Positions 1 through 9,704 of a stretch of DNA of 64,000 nucleotides are shown piece by piece. The notes beneath the pieces are model-generated. The model saw only the letters and a program-made list of their open reading frames with translations, was not told where the DNA came from and made no database searches. The stretch covers positions 682,001 to 746,000 of the forward strand of contig CAVYXV010000007.1 of the NCBI GenBank assembly GCA_963772585.1, given 5' to 3'. A program made the translations under genes and the position numbers. The stretch comes from CAVVXN01 sp963772585 (GTDB lineage Bacteria; Planctomycetota; PLA2; JAEUHO01). How positions within the stretch are numbered: the first letter of the stretch is position 1; every line of letters begins with the position of its first letter.

Positions 1-908
1 ACCCGTATCCGGCCAACAAGGCCAGCCGTGAGTACCAGGCCGTCCAGAAGGAGATCGACCGGCGCGTCGCCCTGGTGCGCGAGGTGTGGGACGACCCGTT
101 CAAGTTCGATCTCGCGCGCGAGGGCCGCCTCGGACGCGTCTTCGACGAGTGGGACGAGGTCGTGGGCGAGATCCGCGCGTTGAAGGTGGACACCTCCGAG
201 CTCGCGAAGAGGATCGCGCCGATCGCGGCGTACGTCGGACAGGGGCCGACCACCATTCGCACGTTCTGGCTGAACGACGCCGAGAAGCGGCTGTTCGCCT
301 ACAACGACTGGGTCATGCAGACGTACAACCCGGCGCGCACGGCCGAGGCGACGGCGACGGAGCGCGACCAGACGCGGGTCACGAACGAGTACCGCCGGAT
401 GATGGGCTACATGGTCGCCGTGAAGCCCGGGCCGGCCTCCTACGAGGCCATCACGGACGACACCGCCGCGCGCGTCCTGGACGAGGGACGGATCCAGGGG
501 TCCCCCGTGCCGCTCTACGCCGTGAGGATCGACGACCGGCTCGTCCGGTCCGCGCGAGGCCACAGCCTGGACATGCAGGCGCGGGGCTACTTCAGCCACT
601 TCGCGCCGCCCAACCCCAGGACGGGCGAGCCCGGCACCAGCCCGTTCGACCGCATCCAGGCGGCCGGGTACACGGGGCTCGGCATGTCCGAGAACATCGC
701 AGCGGGCGCGTCGAGCCCCGAGCAGGCCCACGAGATGTGGGTCCACTCCAGCGGGCACCATCGCAACATCCTGAGCCTCTGGACGGACCAGGGCGTCGGC
801 CAGGCCGGGAGGCTCTGGACGCAGAACTACGGTACGGGAGGCGGCGACAAGCCGGTGATCCCGGGCGAGACTCCCGCCGCGGCGGGAGGCGCCGACCACC
901 ATCGCTGA
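1..908 (+). CDS. CAP (SCP-like) domain protein, 5' end outside window
   Basis: The frame is open from base 3, so the start lies upstream; the GTG at 75 is only an internal candidate. The last 120 or so residues form a CAP/SCP-like extracellular domain (CAP superfamily, bacterial YkwD type). Visible motifs are SENIAAG, the HSSGHHRNIL block supplying the conserved His residues, and the closing GQAGRLWTQNYG strand. The N-terminal part is charged and helical without a recognisable domain. CAP proteins are usually secreted, but any signal peptide is outside the window. The FHA gene follows after 18 bases on the same strand, so the two may be cotranscribed. The biochemical role of bacterial CAP domains is not settled, and none is inferred here. 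Confidence 0.85.
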   Translation, partial: PYPANKASREYQAVQKEIDRRVALVREVWDDPFKFDLAREGRLGRVFDEWDEVVGEIRALKVDTSELAKRIAPIAAYVGQGPTTIRTFWLNDAEKRLFAYNDWVMQTYNPARTAEATATERDQTRVTNEYRRMMGYMVAVKPGPASYEAITDDTAARVLDEGRIQGSPVPLYAVRIDDRLVRSARGHSLDMQARGYFSHFAPPNPRTGEPGTSPFDRIQAAGYTGLGMSENIAAGASSPEQAHEMWVHSSGHHRNILSLWTDQGVGQAGRLWTQNYGTGGGDKPVIPGETPAAAGGADHHR

Positions 909-926
909 CCCGGACGAGGAGACGGC

Positions 927-2318
927 GTGCCCAAGCTGACGATCGAGGAACAGGGCAAGAAGACTCTCTACGAGATCCTCGAGGACGAGGTCGGGATCGG
1001 CCGCGCCGCCCCGAACCAGATCCAGCTCGGCGACCGGCGCGCGAGCAAGCTCCACGGCCGCATCCGCAAGGTGTACGGGCGCTGGAAGTACATCGATCTC
1101 GAGAGCAAGAACGGTACGCGCGTGAACGGCCGCTTCCGCAACCAGCGGTGGTTGGAACCCGGGGACACGCTCCAGATCGGTGAGGTCCGGATCGGCTTCG
1201 AGGCTGCGATCGCGCCGGCCGTCCCCACCCCAGCCGAAGCGGCCACCCCGCCCGGGGCCGCCGGCCTGGCGACGCCGCCTCCGGTCGCGGAGGGCGCGGC
1301 GCCCGCCGCAGCCGCGCCGGCCGGCGCACCACCCGCGGGCGCCGAGGGGGCGGCCGCTCCTGCGACCGACGTCGCCGCGTCGCCGGAGGCCGCCCCGGGC
1401 GTTCCCAAGCCCAGCCGCTCCCGGCCCGGGCGCCGCCGTCGCGGCCGGAAGGACGACGGCGAGTCGAAGCGCGATCCCGCCCTCGTCCCGATGATCGCCA
1501 TGATCGGCGCGGCGATCGTCTTCGGCGTGGTCATCCTGATCATCCGTCAGTCGGGCGTGGACAACGGCGAGGTCCTGATGGCCGCGCACGCGATCTACGA
1601 GAAGAAGGGCGAACCGCGCGATGCCGCCGAGTACGCGTTGCGGAACGCCGGCCAGGACGAGATCGGCTACGACGACGTGAAAGCGGCCGCCGACCGCTGG
1701 CAGCGGATCGCCAACGAGCGCGACCGGCAGAGCGCCAACGACCTGGAAGGCGCGCAGTGGTTGCCGCAGGCGCTGGCCGGGCGGGTCGCGGTTCCGGGCG
1801 AGGATCCCCCCGAGGACGCCCTCACCGACGACCAGGTCGTCGAGAAGCTGAAGGCCTTCCTGCGAGACTACGGCCGCAGCACGACGGCGGAGAAGCTGGT
1901 GGACACGGGCGAAGGGGAGCCCTGGGAGACGTACCGACGGCTGTTGAAGGAGCACGCCGCGAAGGAGGCCGACGTCGGGGCGATGCTGGAAGACCTCGCG
2001 GCGGAGGCCCGGCCGCTCGTCGTGGAGACCCGCTTTGCCGACGCGATCGACCTCTATCGAGACGCGCGGCGAAACCAGGCGTACCTGCTGGCGCCGAAGC
2101 CCTACGAGGAGTTCGCCCGGCGCGTCGATGCCGCGATCGAGAGCCTCCAGCAGGAAGCGAAGGCCGCCCTCGAACGCGACCTGATAGATGTCGACCACCT
2201 GATCCACGAAGACCGCCAGGTCGCCGCGAGAGCGAGGCTGCTCCGCATGATCGACAACTACGGGATCGAGCCCCTCGTCGAGAAGGCCCGGGAGAAGCTC
2301 GCCACCCTCACCGATTGA
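927..2318 (+). CDS. FHA-domain membrane protein
   Basis: This 463-residue protein has an N-terminal forkhead-associated domain (about residues 20-90, with the typical SKLHGRI and ESKNGTRVNG motifs). A Pro/Ala-rich linker (about 92-155), a basic stretch and one transmembrane helix (about 184-205) follow, then a helical, charged C-terminal part that would lie outside the cytoplasm. FHA domains bind phosphothreonine peptides, so the cytoplasmic domain probably reads the output of a Ser/Thr kinase; no such kinase lies in the window. The start is GTG at 927, chosen because the FHA domain begins directly after it. The gene ends 19 bases from the convergent lipoprotein gene. The C-terminal part is unassigned. 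Confidence 0.85.
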   Translation: MPKLTIEEQGKKTLYEILEDEVGIGRAAPNQIQLGDRRASKLHGRIRKVYGRWKYIDLESKNGTRVNGRFRNQRWLEPGDTLQIGEVRIGFEAAIAPAVPTPAEAATPPGAAGLATPPPVAEGAAPAAAAPAGAPPAGAEGAAAPATDVAASPEAAPGVPKPSRSRPGRRRRGRKDDGESKRDPALVPMIAMIGAAIVFGVVILIIRQSGVDNGEVLMAAHAIYEKKGEPRDAAEYALRNAGQDEIGYDDVKAAADRWQRIANERDRQSANDLEGAQWLPQALAGRVAVPGEDPPEDALTDDQVVEKLKAFLRDYGRSTTAEKLVDTGEGEPWETYRRLLKEHAAKEADVGAMLEDLAAEARPLVVETRFADAIDLYRDARRNQAYLLAPKPYEEFARRVDAAIESLQQEAKAALERDLIDVDHLIHEDRQVAARARLLRMIDNYGIEPLVEKAREKLATLTD

Positions 2319-2337
2319 CGTCGGATTCGGTCATCCT

Positions 2338-5169
2338 TCAGGAGCCGCCGAGAAGGACGCTCCTTGCGCGGGCGCCGAGCGTCGAGTCCGCGAGCTGCAG
2401 GTAGCCGAGCGAGCGCAGGAGCGCCGTGGCCGACGCCTTGCGCTCCGGGTGCTCGCGGAAGACCTGGAGCCCGACGCGCAGCGCCTCGGCGTGGAGGCGG
2501 TAGCGGTCGAGGAGGAACGCCTTCACCAGGTCGCGTTCCCAGGCGCTCCGGTCCGTCATCGTGGGATGCGCGAGGACGCGGGCGATCTGCTCGTGCGCCA
2601 CGCGCGCGTCCACCGGCACGAAGTCGGCCCTGGCCGAGGCGGCCCGCCAGGACACCTCCTGGCCGAGGGCCATCGCCCGTCGGACGGAGACGGGGATCTC
2701 GAACTCGGCGAGGAGATCCTGCGGCGCGAGGGTCGTGCGGAAGATCACGTCGTTTCCATGGAGGAACTCGAGCACGAGGTCTCCCTCCCAGGAGGGGTTC
2801 ACCTCGAAGGCGCAGGTGTCGAGGGCGTCCGCCGCCACGTCCCCCCGCGGCCAGAGCAGACGGACGGGCGGCGCCTCGGCGAGCGACCGCGTCGCCTTCG
2901 GCGTTTCCGCATCCGGGACGATCTCGCCGGTGTCGCGAGCGACGACCCAGAGGTCGCTTCCCGCGACGAGCCAGAGCCGGGGCTGGCCGGGCACGAGCGC
3001 CATGGCGTGGACGTCAGCGGCCGGCACGACGGCGTAGGCGCTGCCGACGCCGGTGTTCACGTCCACGTTCAGGAGGCTGGCCGTCTGGCGGTCCAGGGCG
3101 ATGAGCCTCCCCACGCTCGCATCGAACACCATCGCCTCGATCGTGTCGAAACCGAGTCCGTCGCCGGTCGGGTCCACCACGGTCGCCACGCCGGTGGCCC
3201 GATCGATCGCGAGCAGGCGGTTCGAGGCGTCGTCCACGGCGTAGAGCACCTGGCCCGCCTCGTCGTAGGCGAGGGCCTTGACGTCGTAGGCGGCGAGGAC
3301 CCCCGCCTCCCCCACGAGGGTGGACTGCCATCCGTCGTCGATCGCGTGGAGGCTGCCGGTGGCGCCGTCCACCGCGAGGACGACCCGGGCGGCCGGATCG
3401 TAGGTCATGCCCTCGACCGCGCTGCCTTCCCATGTGAGGAACGGCATGCCGAGTTCGAGGACGGGGTCGATCTCGATGAACGTGGCGGTGGGGGCGTCGA
3501 AGCCGATCCATCGCCCCGTGTCGGCGCGGTACACGAGGGCCCGGACGTCGTCGTAGCCGAGCGCGGGCGGCTCGGCCTCGTAGACGAGGGCCAGCGCCTT
3601 CGCCGTGGCGTCCGAGCCGTAGAGCCTGGAGGAGGCGGGTACCCAACCCAGGCCGCGGAGGTCGGTGTACGGCCCCTGCGCGACGACGCGCGGCGCGGAG
3701 GGGTTGGCGGGGTCGATGACGAGGTGCGTCTGCGTCGCGTTGGACCAGGCGTGGATCTCGCCCCGCAGGGGATCCGTGGCGAGCCCCTCGATGCCGGGCC
3801 ACGCCGCCAGCGTGGTCACCACGACGGCGTTCCCCGTGGCCGTCTCGATCCGCAGGAGATCCTGGGTGGTGCGATCGCTCGCGTAGAGCGCCCCGTTCGC
3901 GTACGCGAGGGAGGACAGCCCTGTGAAGGGTGCGGGCGCGCCGACGAGCGGATGCTGCGTCCGGATCGACGCGTCGTCGGGCGACAGCTCGTAGAGCGTC
4001 TGGGTGGCCCCGGAGACGGCGAAGAGCCGGTCGCTCCCCGCGTCGAACGCGAGGCCCTCGATGCCCGCGACGGGCACGTAGCCGATTCCACGCTTCCAGC
4101 CGGTCTCCGGGTCGATGGCGACGACGAGGCCGTTCGGGGGGTAGCTACCCAGGAGCCTCTCCCGCGTCGGGTCCCACGCGAGCGCCCGGATGTCGGCGTA
4201 GGCCATCCACGCCCCGATGGGATCGAACACCCACAGGCGGGCGGGCTCCACCGAGGCGGCGACGAAGTGCTGGGCGTCCTCGTCGTACGCCAGGGCCTCG
4301 ATCGCCGCATCGCCCGCGTCGGTGAGGCGGGTCGTCCGGCCCGTGGTCACGTCCACGCCGACGATGACCTTCGCGGTGGCGTCCGCGGCGAAGAGGCGCC
4401 CGCCCTCGGGATCCGGGGCCAGCCCGCGGAGGTCCGTGTAGGCGCCGAGCGAGCCGACGAGGGTCGGCTCCGCCGTCTCGGGGTCGATCCGGACGAGGAC
4501 GCCCGCCGTCGTGTCGGTCGCGAACAGGCAACCGAGCGACGCGTGCCACGCGAGGCCTTCGAGGTGTCCGTAGCCGGTGATCGTTCCGATCGCCGCCACC
4601 TCCCGCGAGTGCGGATCGATCCGCAGCAGGCGGTCGTCGGGGTTCGGGTCGTCGTCCGCGATGGCGTAGAGGACGGAGCGCATCGGGTCGATGGCCAGCC
4701 CGCGGACGTCTTGCGTGTCGAGCGACCCGACCGGCAGCGGGGCCTCGTCGCCCGGCTGCCACCGGAACAGCTCACCGCCCGCCGTCGGGACGGCCCAGAG
4801 CACGTTCTCCGCCGGATCGAAGACGGCGGCGCGCATCGGAGGAAGCCCCTCGAACGACGGGAGCGCCGCCGGCGGCTTCGGCGGGGCGGGCGGCTCGGCG
4901 GGCGGGTCGGACGGTTCGTCCGACGGCGGGTTGTCCGCGGGCGGGTCCTCGGCGGACGGCTCGTCGGCCGGGGGATCCTGGGCAGGATCCTGCGTCGGAT
5001 CCGGGGTGGGGGGCGAAGCGGGGTCGTCCGGCGTCGGAGCCTGCGGGAGCTGGGCGACGACGGTCTGGCCGCCCGAACCCGTGCCGCCGCCGCCGCAGGC
5101 GGCCAACGGCAACGCCGCGAGGCACGCGGCGAGGAGCAGGACGAAGGAGGTTGCGAAGGGACGACTCAT
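2338..5169 (-). CDS. Beta-propeller (YVTN/SMP-30-like) lipoprotein
   Basis: A 943-residue exported lipoprotein. The ATG at 5169 begins a hydrophobic signal ending in LAAC, with Cys25 followed by glycines. A Pro/Asp/Glu/Ser linker with DPxQDP-like repeats spans about residues 40-95. Residues about 95-730 contain many short repeats of the kind LAIDPxxxVLYAIDxxxxxLLRID, typical of six- to eight-bladed propellers of the YVTN/NHL type. A separate C-terminal region (about 750-940) starts with a beta-rich stretch and ends helical. Lipidation implies membrane anchoring with the propeller in the periplasm or at the surface. The ligand cannot be read from sequence. The frame is open about 94 codons upstream, but those codons cover intergenic repeat DNA and carry no signal peptide. 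Confidence 0.8.
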   Translation of the reverse strand: MSRPFATSFVLLLAACLAALPLAACGGGGTGSGGQTVVAQLPQAPTPDDPASPPTPDPTQDPAQDPPADEPSAEDPPADNPPSDEPSDPPAEPPAPPKPPAALPSFEGLPPMRAAVFDPAENVLWAVPTAGGELFRWQPGDEAPLPVGSLDTQDVRGLAIDPMRSVLYAIADDDPNPDDRLLRIDPHSREVAAIGTITGYGHLEGLAWHASLGCLFATDTTAGVLVRIDPETAEPTLVGSLGAYTDLRGLAPDPEGGRLFAADATAKVIVGVDVTTGRTTRLTDAGDAAIEALAYDEDAQHFVAASVEPARLWVFDPIGAWMAYADIRALAWDPTRERLLGSYPPNGLVVAIDPETGWKRGIGYVPVAGIEGLAFDAGSDRLFAVSGATQTLYELSPDDASIRTQHPLVGAPAPFTGLSSLAYANGALYASDRTTQDLLRIETATGNAVVVTTLAAWPGIEGLATDPLRGEIHAWSNATQTHLVIDPANPSAPRVVAQGPYTDLRGLGWVPASSRLYGSDATAKALALVYEAEPPALGYDDVRALVYRADTGRWIGFDAPTATFIEIDPVLELGMPFLTWEGSAVEGMTYDPAARVVLAVDGATGSLHAIDDGWQSTLVGEAGVLAAYDVKALAYDEAGQVLYAVDDASNRLLAIDRATGVATVVDPTGDGLGFDTIEAMVFDASVGRLIALDRQTASLLNVDVNTGVGSAYAVVPAADVHAMALVPGQPRLWLVAGSDLWVVARDTGEIVPDAETPKATRSLAEAPPVRLLWPRGDVAADALDTCAFEVNPSWEGDLVLEFLHGNDVIFRTTLAPQDLLAEFEIPVSVRRAMALGQEVSWRAASARADFVPVDARVAHEQIARVLAHPTMTDRSAWERDLVKAFLLDRYRLHAEALRVGLQVFREHPERKASATALLRSLGYLQLADSTLGARARSVLLGGS

Positions 5170-5637
5170 GGCGAGGGCTCCACACGTCGCGCCCGGGCAT
5201 CCTGGTCTCGGAGCGGGCGCGTCTCTGGTCGCCGTTCCCCTTCCGGGCGGACCCGGTCCCCACCTCACGGAATCCCCATCGGCCAGACTCGTGCCGCATC
5301 TTGACACTTCCTGAACGGAATCGAGGAGGGGCTCCCAGCCCGCATCGTTCCCGAACGGGCGTCGGCAGGAAAGGACGTCTTGCGGGCGCTGCCTCCTCGC
5401 CGACCGCGGCGTCCGCCTGTCACGGCGCGCCAAGGGCCCGTCCGTGACCAACCGTCGCCCTTCCCACTCGCCTTCACGCCGTCTGCGGCCCTTCCTCGGT
5501 CGCGAATTCCTCAGCGTAGCTGGCGCTACGCCTCCGGATCCGTTCCCTCGTCATGACCACATCCGGCGCGAATCCGAGCGTCCTCCTCAACACGCATTCC
5601 CGGCCAGGCCCCAAGTGGGAACGTCCGTCACGGCACA
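5170..5637. other. Intergenic region containing repeat B
   Basis: No gene is supported. The stretch holds the presumed promoter of the lipoprotein gene at 5169 and one copy of dispersed repeat B (5433-5611). The bases just before the neighbouring stop codon (5614-5640) resemble one end of repeat A (gggaacgtccg...cac), probably a remnant. Confidence 0.6.
5433..5611 (-). repeat. Dispersed repeat B, copy 1
   Basis: About 178 bases match 53261-53437 in inverted orientation without any gap that I can see. A block of about 40 bases (read on the minus strand, from gctgaggaattcgcgacc to gacggcgtg) is identical in both copies. Read on the minus strand it contains a short open frame with MTRERIRRRSA and AEEFATEEGPQTA followed by a stop. 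Several differences between the copies are synonymous in this frame. It lies between two minus-strand genes, directly behind the kinase-like gene. Confidence 0.75.
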
Positions 5638-7134
5638 CTAGCGCGGGCGGCCGGAGGGCCCGCGCTTTCGGGTCACGTGCCGGGCTACCCGGCGCAGGAA
5701 GGCGCGCCGGGACGGGCGGGGACGGGGATGGACGCGCCAGTAGGCCTCGAAGGCCCGGAGGCGCGTCGTCCGCGGGAGATCGAGGCTCGCGTCGAGCCGC
5801 GCGAGGTCCTTCGCGCGGCGCGTCCAGGCGACCGCGCCCCGGCGTACGCGGGCCCCCTCGAGATCCGCGATCCAGAACCGCGGCGTCCCCGCCACGGCCA
5901 GAAGGACGTTCGGCGCCTTCAGGTCGCGGTGCGAGATCTCCGCCTCGTGGAGGCTCCGCAGCCAGCGCCCCAGTCTCTCGGCGAGCCGACGTCGCTCGGC
6001 GGGCGACCGCTCCTCCCACGCGCCCCCGGCGACGAAGGCGTGGAGGTCCACGGCGTCGATCCGCTCGGAGAGCAGGATGCTCTCGTCGCCCGCCCGCCAG
6101 GCGGCGAGCCACGCCCGGGGGGCGGCGACCCCGCGGTGCTCGAGTTCCACCTGGCGGCGGAACGCGCGGACCGCGCGGGGAAGCCGCCCCTTCGCCGCGG
6201 CGTCGTAGCGCTTGAGCACCACGTCGTGCTCCCCGTCCGGACGGAACCGCATCACGCGCCCACCGGCTTTCATCGGGACGGCAGCCTCGGGGTCCGCCTC
6301 GAGCCAGCGGGCGACGGACTCCCGCCACGCCGCGGGGCCGTCGCGGCGGCGCACGCCGCGCACGCCGCCCGGACGCGCGAAGACCTCGAAGTGGCGTCCG
6401 CTGCGGGTCGCCCGCCGGTCGCGTCCGCGGCGGTAGCGGCGGGCGACCCGGCGGGCCGCCCCCTCGACCCGGGCGGCGAGGGCGCGGCGGGCCGCCGCAT
6501 CGCTGGCGAGGCCGGCCGCGTCGAGGAAGGCCCGCAGGCCCCGCAGGCCCTGGGCGAGCGAGGCTCCCCCGAAGACGGCGTGGCGGGCGCGGGCGAGGAC
6601 GGGGAGGAGCCGCGGCGGGCGGCGCCCCAGGCGGGCCCCCCCGGCGTCCACGAGCACGATCGCCTCGGCCGAGCGGACGAGGTTCGCCCCGTGGAGGTCC
6701 CGGTGACGGAGGCCCGCCCGCCAGGCGGTGCCCAGGAACGCGCCGACGGCGCGCGCCTGCTCCCGTCCGGCCTCGGCCCAGGGTTCGAGGGCCGTCGCGC
6801 CCGGGACCGCCTCCGTGACGAGCAGGTCGGGCTCGAAGCCCACGACGCGGGGGACCGCCACGCCGGCGTCGGCGAGGGCGAGCAGGACCCTCCCCTCGCG
6901 GGCGCCGGGACCTCCCAGGAGGCGGCGCCGGAGGCGATCGAGGCGGGTCACCGGTCGCGAACGCTTCACGTAGACGGAGCCCCCGCCCGGCCAGGGGCCG
7001 CGGGCGACGACGCGCATCGACCGGAGCGCCCCCACGCGCTCGAACCCCTCCGGGAGGGACGCCCACGCCGAGGACCGCCAGCGAAGCAGTGCCTCGCGGC
7101 CCTTCGACTCCCGGTCGGGTGCCCACCACGCCAT
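5638..7134 (-). CDS. Tandem WaaP/Kdo-kinase-like protein
   Basis: A 498-residue protein with two lipopolysaccharide-kinase-like (WaaP/InaA/Kdo kinase) domains in one chain. The first half has HRDLHGANLV followed by a VDAGGA motif; the second half has SHRDLKAPNVLL followed by IADLEGA. These correspond to the catalytic loop and metal-binding Asp of eukaryotic-like kinases. Family members phosphorylate sugars of the LPS inner core at the cytoplasmic face. The second unit keeps the standard HRDxxxxN loop, and the first has an analogous loop too, so both may be active. The ATG at 7134 is chosen because the upstream in-frame codons run through repeat C. The strong Arg/Ala bias follows base composition. 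Substrate unknown. Confidence 0.75.
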   Translation of the reverse strand: MAWWAPDRESKGREALLRWRSSAWASLPEGFERVGALRSMRVVARGPWPGGGSVYVKRSRPVTRLDRLRRRLLGGPGAREGRVLLALADAGVAVPRVVGFEPDLLVTEAVPGATALEPWAEAGREQARAVGAFLGTAWRAGLRHRDLHGANLVRSAEAIVLVDAGGARLGRRPPRLLPVLARARHAVFGGASLAQGLRGLRAFLDAAGLASDAAARRALAARVEGAARRVARRYRRGRDRRATRSGRHFEVFARPGGVRGVRRRDGPAAWRESVARWLEADPEAAVPMKAGGRVMRFRPDGEHDVVLKRYDAAAKGRLPRAVRAFRRQVELEHRGVAAPRAWLAAWRAGDESILLSERIDAVDLHAFVAGGAWEERSPAERRRLAERLGRWLRSLHEAEISHRDLKAPNVLLAVAGTPRFWIADLEGARVRRGAVAWTRRAKDLARLDASLDLPRTTRLRAFEAYWRVHPRPRPSRRAFLRRVARHVTRKRGPSGRPR

Positions 7135-7435
7135 CAGCGGTGGCGCATCGTAGCCCGCACTATTCACGAACTGGCGCCGAATCGCGCGGCCCTGCCCCGC
7201 ATCTCGCGTCCGGAGCCTCGGTTGCTCGTCGTCCGCGACCCTGCGGGGTCGCCCCCCCCCTCGCACCTTGGCTTCGAACCCGAGCGATGCACCCGGACGC
7301 CGCGTCGTCGTCGCGAGAGGGCCACCGATCCACGTCGCCTCATGCCGGACAGCCACTTTCGGCGGTCACGTCGCGCGCTTCGCGCATAATGCCGGCCAAT
7401 CGGTGCTCCGCCGACGGGGAGGGTCCTTCCGCCCG
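7135..7435. other. Divergent intergenic region (kinase-like gene / lptF) with repeat C
   Basis: It holds repeat C (7151-7233) just upstream of the minus-strand kinase-like gene and about 200 bases of leader before lptF. No further gene is supported. No clear promoter boxes were recognised. Confidence 0.5.
7151..7233 (-). repeat. Dispersed repeat C, copy 1
   Basis: On the minus strand this 83-base stretch runs from gacgacgagc through gcgagatgcgg and the core gggccgcgcgattc to tgcgggcta. It matches 34403-34486 almost throughout. It ends 16 bases before the start codon of the kinase-like gene. Confidence 0.75.
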
Positions 7436-8563
7436 ATGCTCCGGTTCCAGCGCGCTCTCCTCGGGGAGTTGCTCTTCATCTTCCTGGGCGTGCTGGCCGT
7501 CGTGACGACCGTCATCTTCGGCGGACTCACCATCCGGCTGGTGGCGAAGGGGCAGGGGACCGGCGTCGATCTCATGCTCGAGCTGCTGCCGAGCATGCTT
7601 CCGCTGACCCTGTCCTTCAGCATTCCCTTCTCCTTCCTCGCCTCGGTGAGCCTCGTCATCGGGCGCTGGGTGGGCGACCAGGAGATCATGGCGCTCAAGG
7701 CCGCCGGGCTCCACCTGAAGGTGGTGGCCCTGCCGGTCCTGGCCGTGGCCGCGGTCCTCTCCGTGATGACGACGGCGCTGAACGCGTACTACGTCCCGGA
7801 ATCCCAGCGGGCCGTCCGCGCGGACGTCCAGCGCTACCTCCCCGTCTTCCTCACGTCGCTCCGGCGCGTCGATCGCACCGTGACGCTCAACCACGGGCGC
7901 TTCTCCTTCTCGCGCTACGCCGACGGCGCGTTCTGGAACGTGGAGCTCGACCGGCGGAATCCCGACGGCGAGCTGGACATGAAGGTGCTCGCCCGCAAGG
8001 TGACGATCTGGAGCACGTCGGAGGGGGAGGACACGGACGCCCTGGAGTTCCTCTTCGAGGAGGCGAACGTGGTCCGCGCGGCGAGCGGGAGCGACACGGT
8101 GATCGAGGGCAACCCGCGTCTCCGGCTCCAACTGGGACGCGTGGAGAAGATCGGCGCGAGCGTCCTCTTCAACGAGTTCTTCGGCACGCGGCGGTTCCTC
8201 GAGCGACCGCGCGACATGACGTTGCCCGAGCTCCTCTACGCCGAAGCCCGCGGCGGCGTGTGGCGCGGCTCGACGTACCGGATCAACCGGGCCCTCCACG
8301 GCAGCCTGGCGCTGGGCCTCGCCCCGATCGTGCTCGGGCTCTTCGCGCTCAGCGTCTCGCTGCTCCTCCCTCCCACCGGCCGGCGCGTGCGCGACTTCCT
8401 CCTGGGGTTCCTCCCACCCGTGCTCCTGTACTTCCCGATCTTCCTCGCCGGTCACTCGATGGGTGGATCCGACCAGGTGCCGCAGTGGATCGCGATGTGG
8501 GCCGCCGACGTGATCGTGGGAGGGCTCGGGTTCGTCCTGCTGCTCGTGGCGTTCAGGCGATGA
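7436..8563 (+). CDS. lptF: LPS export ABC permease LptF
   Basis: A 375-residue LptF/LptG-family permease. Three N-terminal helices (about residues 10-115) and three C-terminal helices (about 270-355) flank a periplasmic beta-jellyroll, the family architecture. Such proteins pair with LptG and the ATPase LptB to extract LPS from the inner membrane. The ATG at 7436 begins directly before the family-typical MLRFQRALLGELL start; more distal in-frame codons look non-coding. The stop overlaps the lptG start by four bases (ATGA). No lptB, lptA or lptC is in the window. F versus G is assigned by order only. Confidence 0.85.
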   Translation: MLRFQRALLGELLFIFLGVLAVVTTVIFGGLTIRLVAKGQGTGVDLMLELLPSMLPLTLSFSIPFSFLASVSLVIGRWVGDQEIMALKAAGLHLKVVALPVLAVAAVLSVMTTALNAYYVPESQRAVRADVQRYLPVFLTSLRRVDRTVTLNHGRFSFSRYADGAFWNVELDRRNPDGELDMKVLARKVTIWSTSEGEDTDALEFLFEEANVVRAASGSDTVIEGNPRLRLQLGRVEKIGASVLFNEFFGTRRFLERPRDMTLPELLYAEARGGVWRGSTYRINRALHGSLALGLAPIVLGLFALSVSLLLPPTGRRVRDFLLGFLPPVLLYFPIFLAGHSMGGSDQVPQWIAMWAADVIVGGLGFVLLLVAFRR

Positions 8564-9669
8564 GGCTCCTTCGTCGCCACGACCGCTACGTCCTGCGCTT
8601 CTACTGGAGCGCCTTCTTCGCGATCCTGCTCTTCTTCACCGTCATCGTGATGGTGATCCACCTCTCGGACCGCCTGTCCCGATTCGTGAAGTACTGGGAA
8701 CCGATCCAGGAGCGGGGCTATTCGCCGCTCGCGGTCATCGCGGAGTTCTACGCGACCCTGATCCCCTTCATCTGGATGCAGATCATCCCGCTGGCGACGG
8801 TGCTCGCCGCGGCCTTCGCCCTGTCGCGCCTGACCCGCATGAACGAAATCGCCCCGCTGGTGACCGCGGGCGTCTCGACCCGCCGCATCACCTGGCCGCT
8901 CGTCTTCTCCGGCGTGCTGGTCGGCGGCGTGCTGTTCGGCGTCCAGGAGACGCTGGTTCCCACCCTCAGCCGCCGCAACATGACGCTCGACCGCCTCCTC
9001 AACAAGTCGGAGCCCGAGCGGATCACGAAGATCGGCCACTTCGACGACCCCGGCGGAGCGCGGCTCTCCGTGGCCGCGTTCCGTCCCATGGACAAGGTGC
9101 TCGAGTCGGCCATGCTCACGATCCGATCCCCGGACGGCGTCCTCGAGGAGATCCGTACCTACCCCGAGCTCCGCTGGGACGAGTCCGGCCACTGGGTGGC
9201 CGAGGCCGACGGCACGGCGTTCCGCATCCCCGTGGAGGCCGGGCCGCCACGCCGCGTCCGGATCCCGGCGTCGAAGAAGGTGCCGCTCGAGGCGAGCCTC
9301 GACCTCTTCGAGGTGAGCGTGCTCAAGGAGGCGGCGCTGGGGCTTTCCGCGCGCGAGGCCCATGCGCTCCTGGAGGCCGATCCGGACAACCCACGCCTGG
9401 CGATGCTCTATCACCAGCTCCTGTCCCGCGCGTTCGTGCCCCTCGTCCTCCTGCTGGCCAGCCTGCCCTTCTGCCTCGTGCTCGGCCGGCGGAGCGCCAT
9501 CCCCGGGACCCTCGCGGCCCTCTCGAGCAGCGCCATCTTCTTCGGGGCGAGCTTTCTCACCGCGAGCCTGTCGAGCGCGGGAAGCCTGAACCCCGCCTTC
9601 CTGGCGTGGTTTCCGGTCGTGGACTTCGGCAGCATCGGCCTCGCCCTGTGGCTCACGATGCGCTCTTGA
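8560..9669 (+). CDS. lptG: LPS export ABC permease LptG
   Basis: A 369-residue partner permease of the LptF/LptG family. It shows the family signature after helix 2 (FALSRLTRMNEI, the coupling-helix region contacted by LptB), a periplasmic domain between about residues 130 and 270, and three C-terminal helices. The ATG at 8560 overlaps the lptF stop, which implies translational coupling and 1:1 synthesis. The RluA-like gene starts about 35 bases later on the same strand. Confidence 0.87.
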   Translation: MRLLRRHDRYVLRFYWSAFFAILLFFTVIVMVIHLSDRLSRFVKYWEPIQERGYSPLAVIAEFYATLIPFIWMQIIPLATVLAAAFALSRLTRMNEIAPLVTAGVSTRRITWPLVFSGVLVGGVLFGVQETLVPTLSRRNMTLDRLLNKSEPERITKIGHFDDPGGARLSVAAFRPMDKVLESAMLTIRSPDGVLEEIRTYPELRWDESGHWVAEADGTAFRIPVEAGPPRRVRIPASKKVPLEASLDLFEVSVLKEAALGLSAREAHALLEADPDNPRLAMLYHQLLSRAFVPLVLLLASLPFCLVLGRRSAIPGTLAALSSSAIFFGASFLTASLSSAGSLNPAFLAWFPVVDFGSIGLALWLTMRS

Positions 9670-9704
9670 GAATCGAGGCGGCGCCATCTGTCACAATGGG
9701 GAGC

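Noticed and set aside
2449..5304. Very long plus-strand open frame opposite the beta-propeller lipoprotein
   Set aside because: It is antisense to a gene with clear signal peptide and propeller repeats; its content is Arg/Gly/Glu-rich as expected from GC-rich shadow frames.
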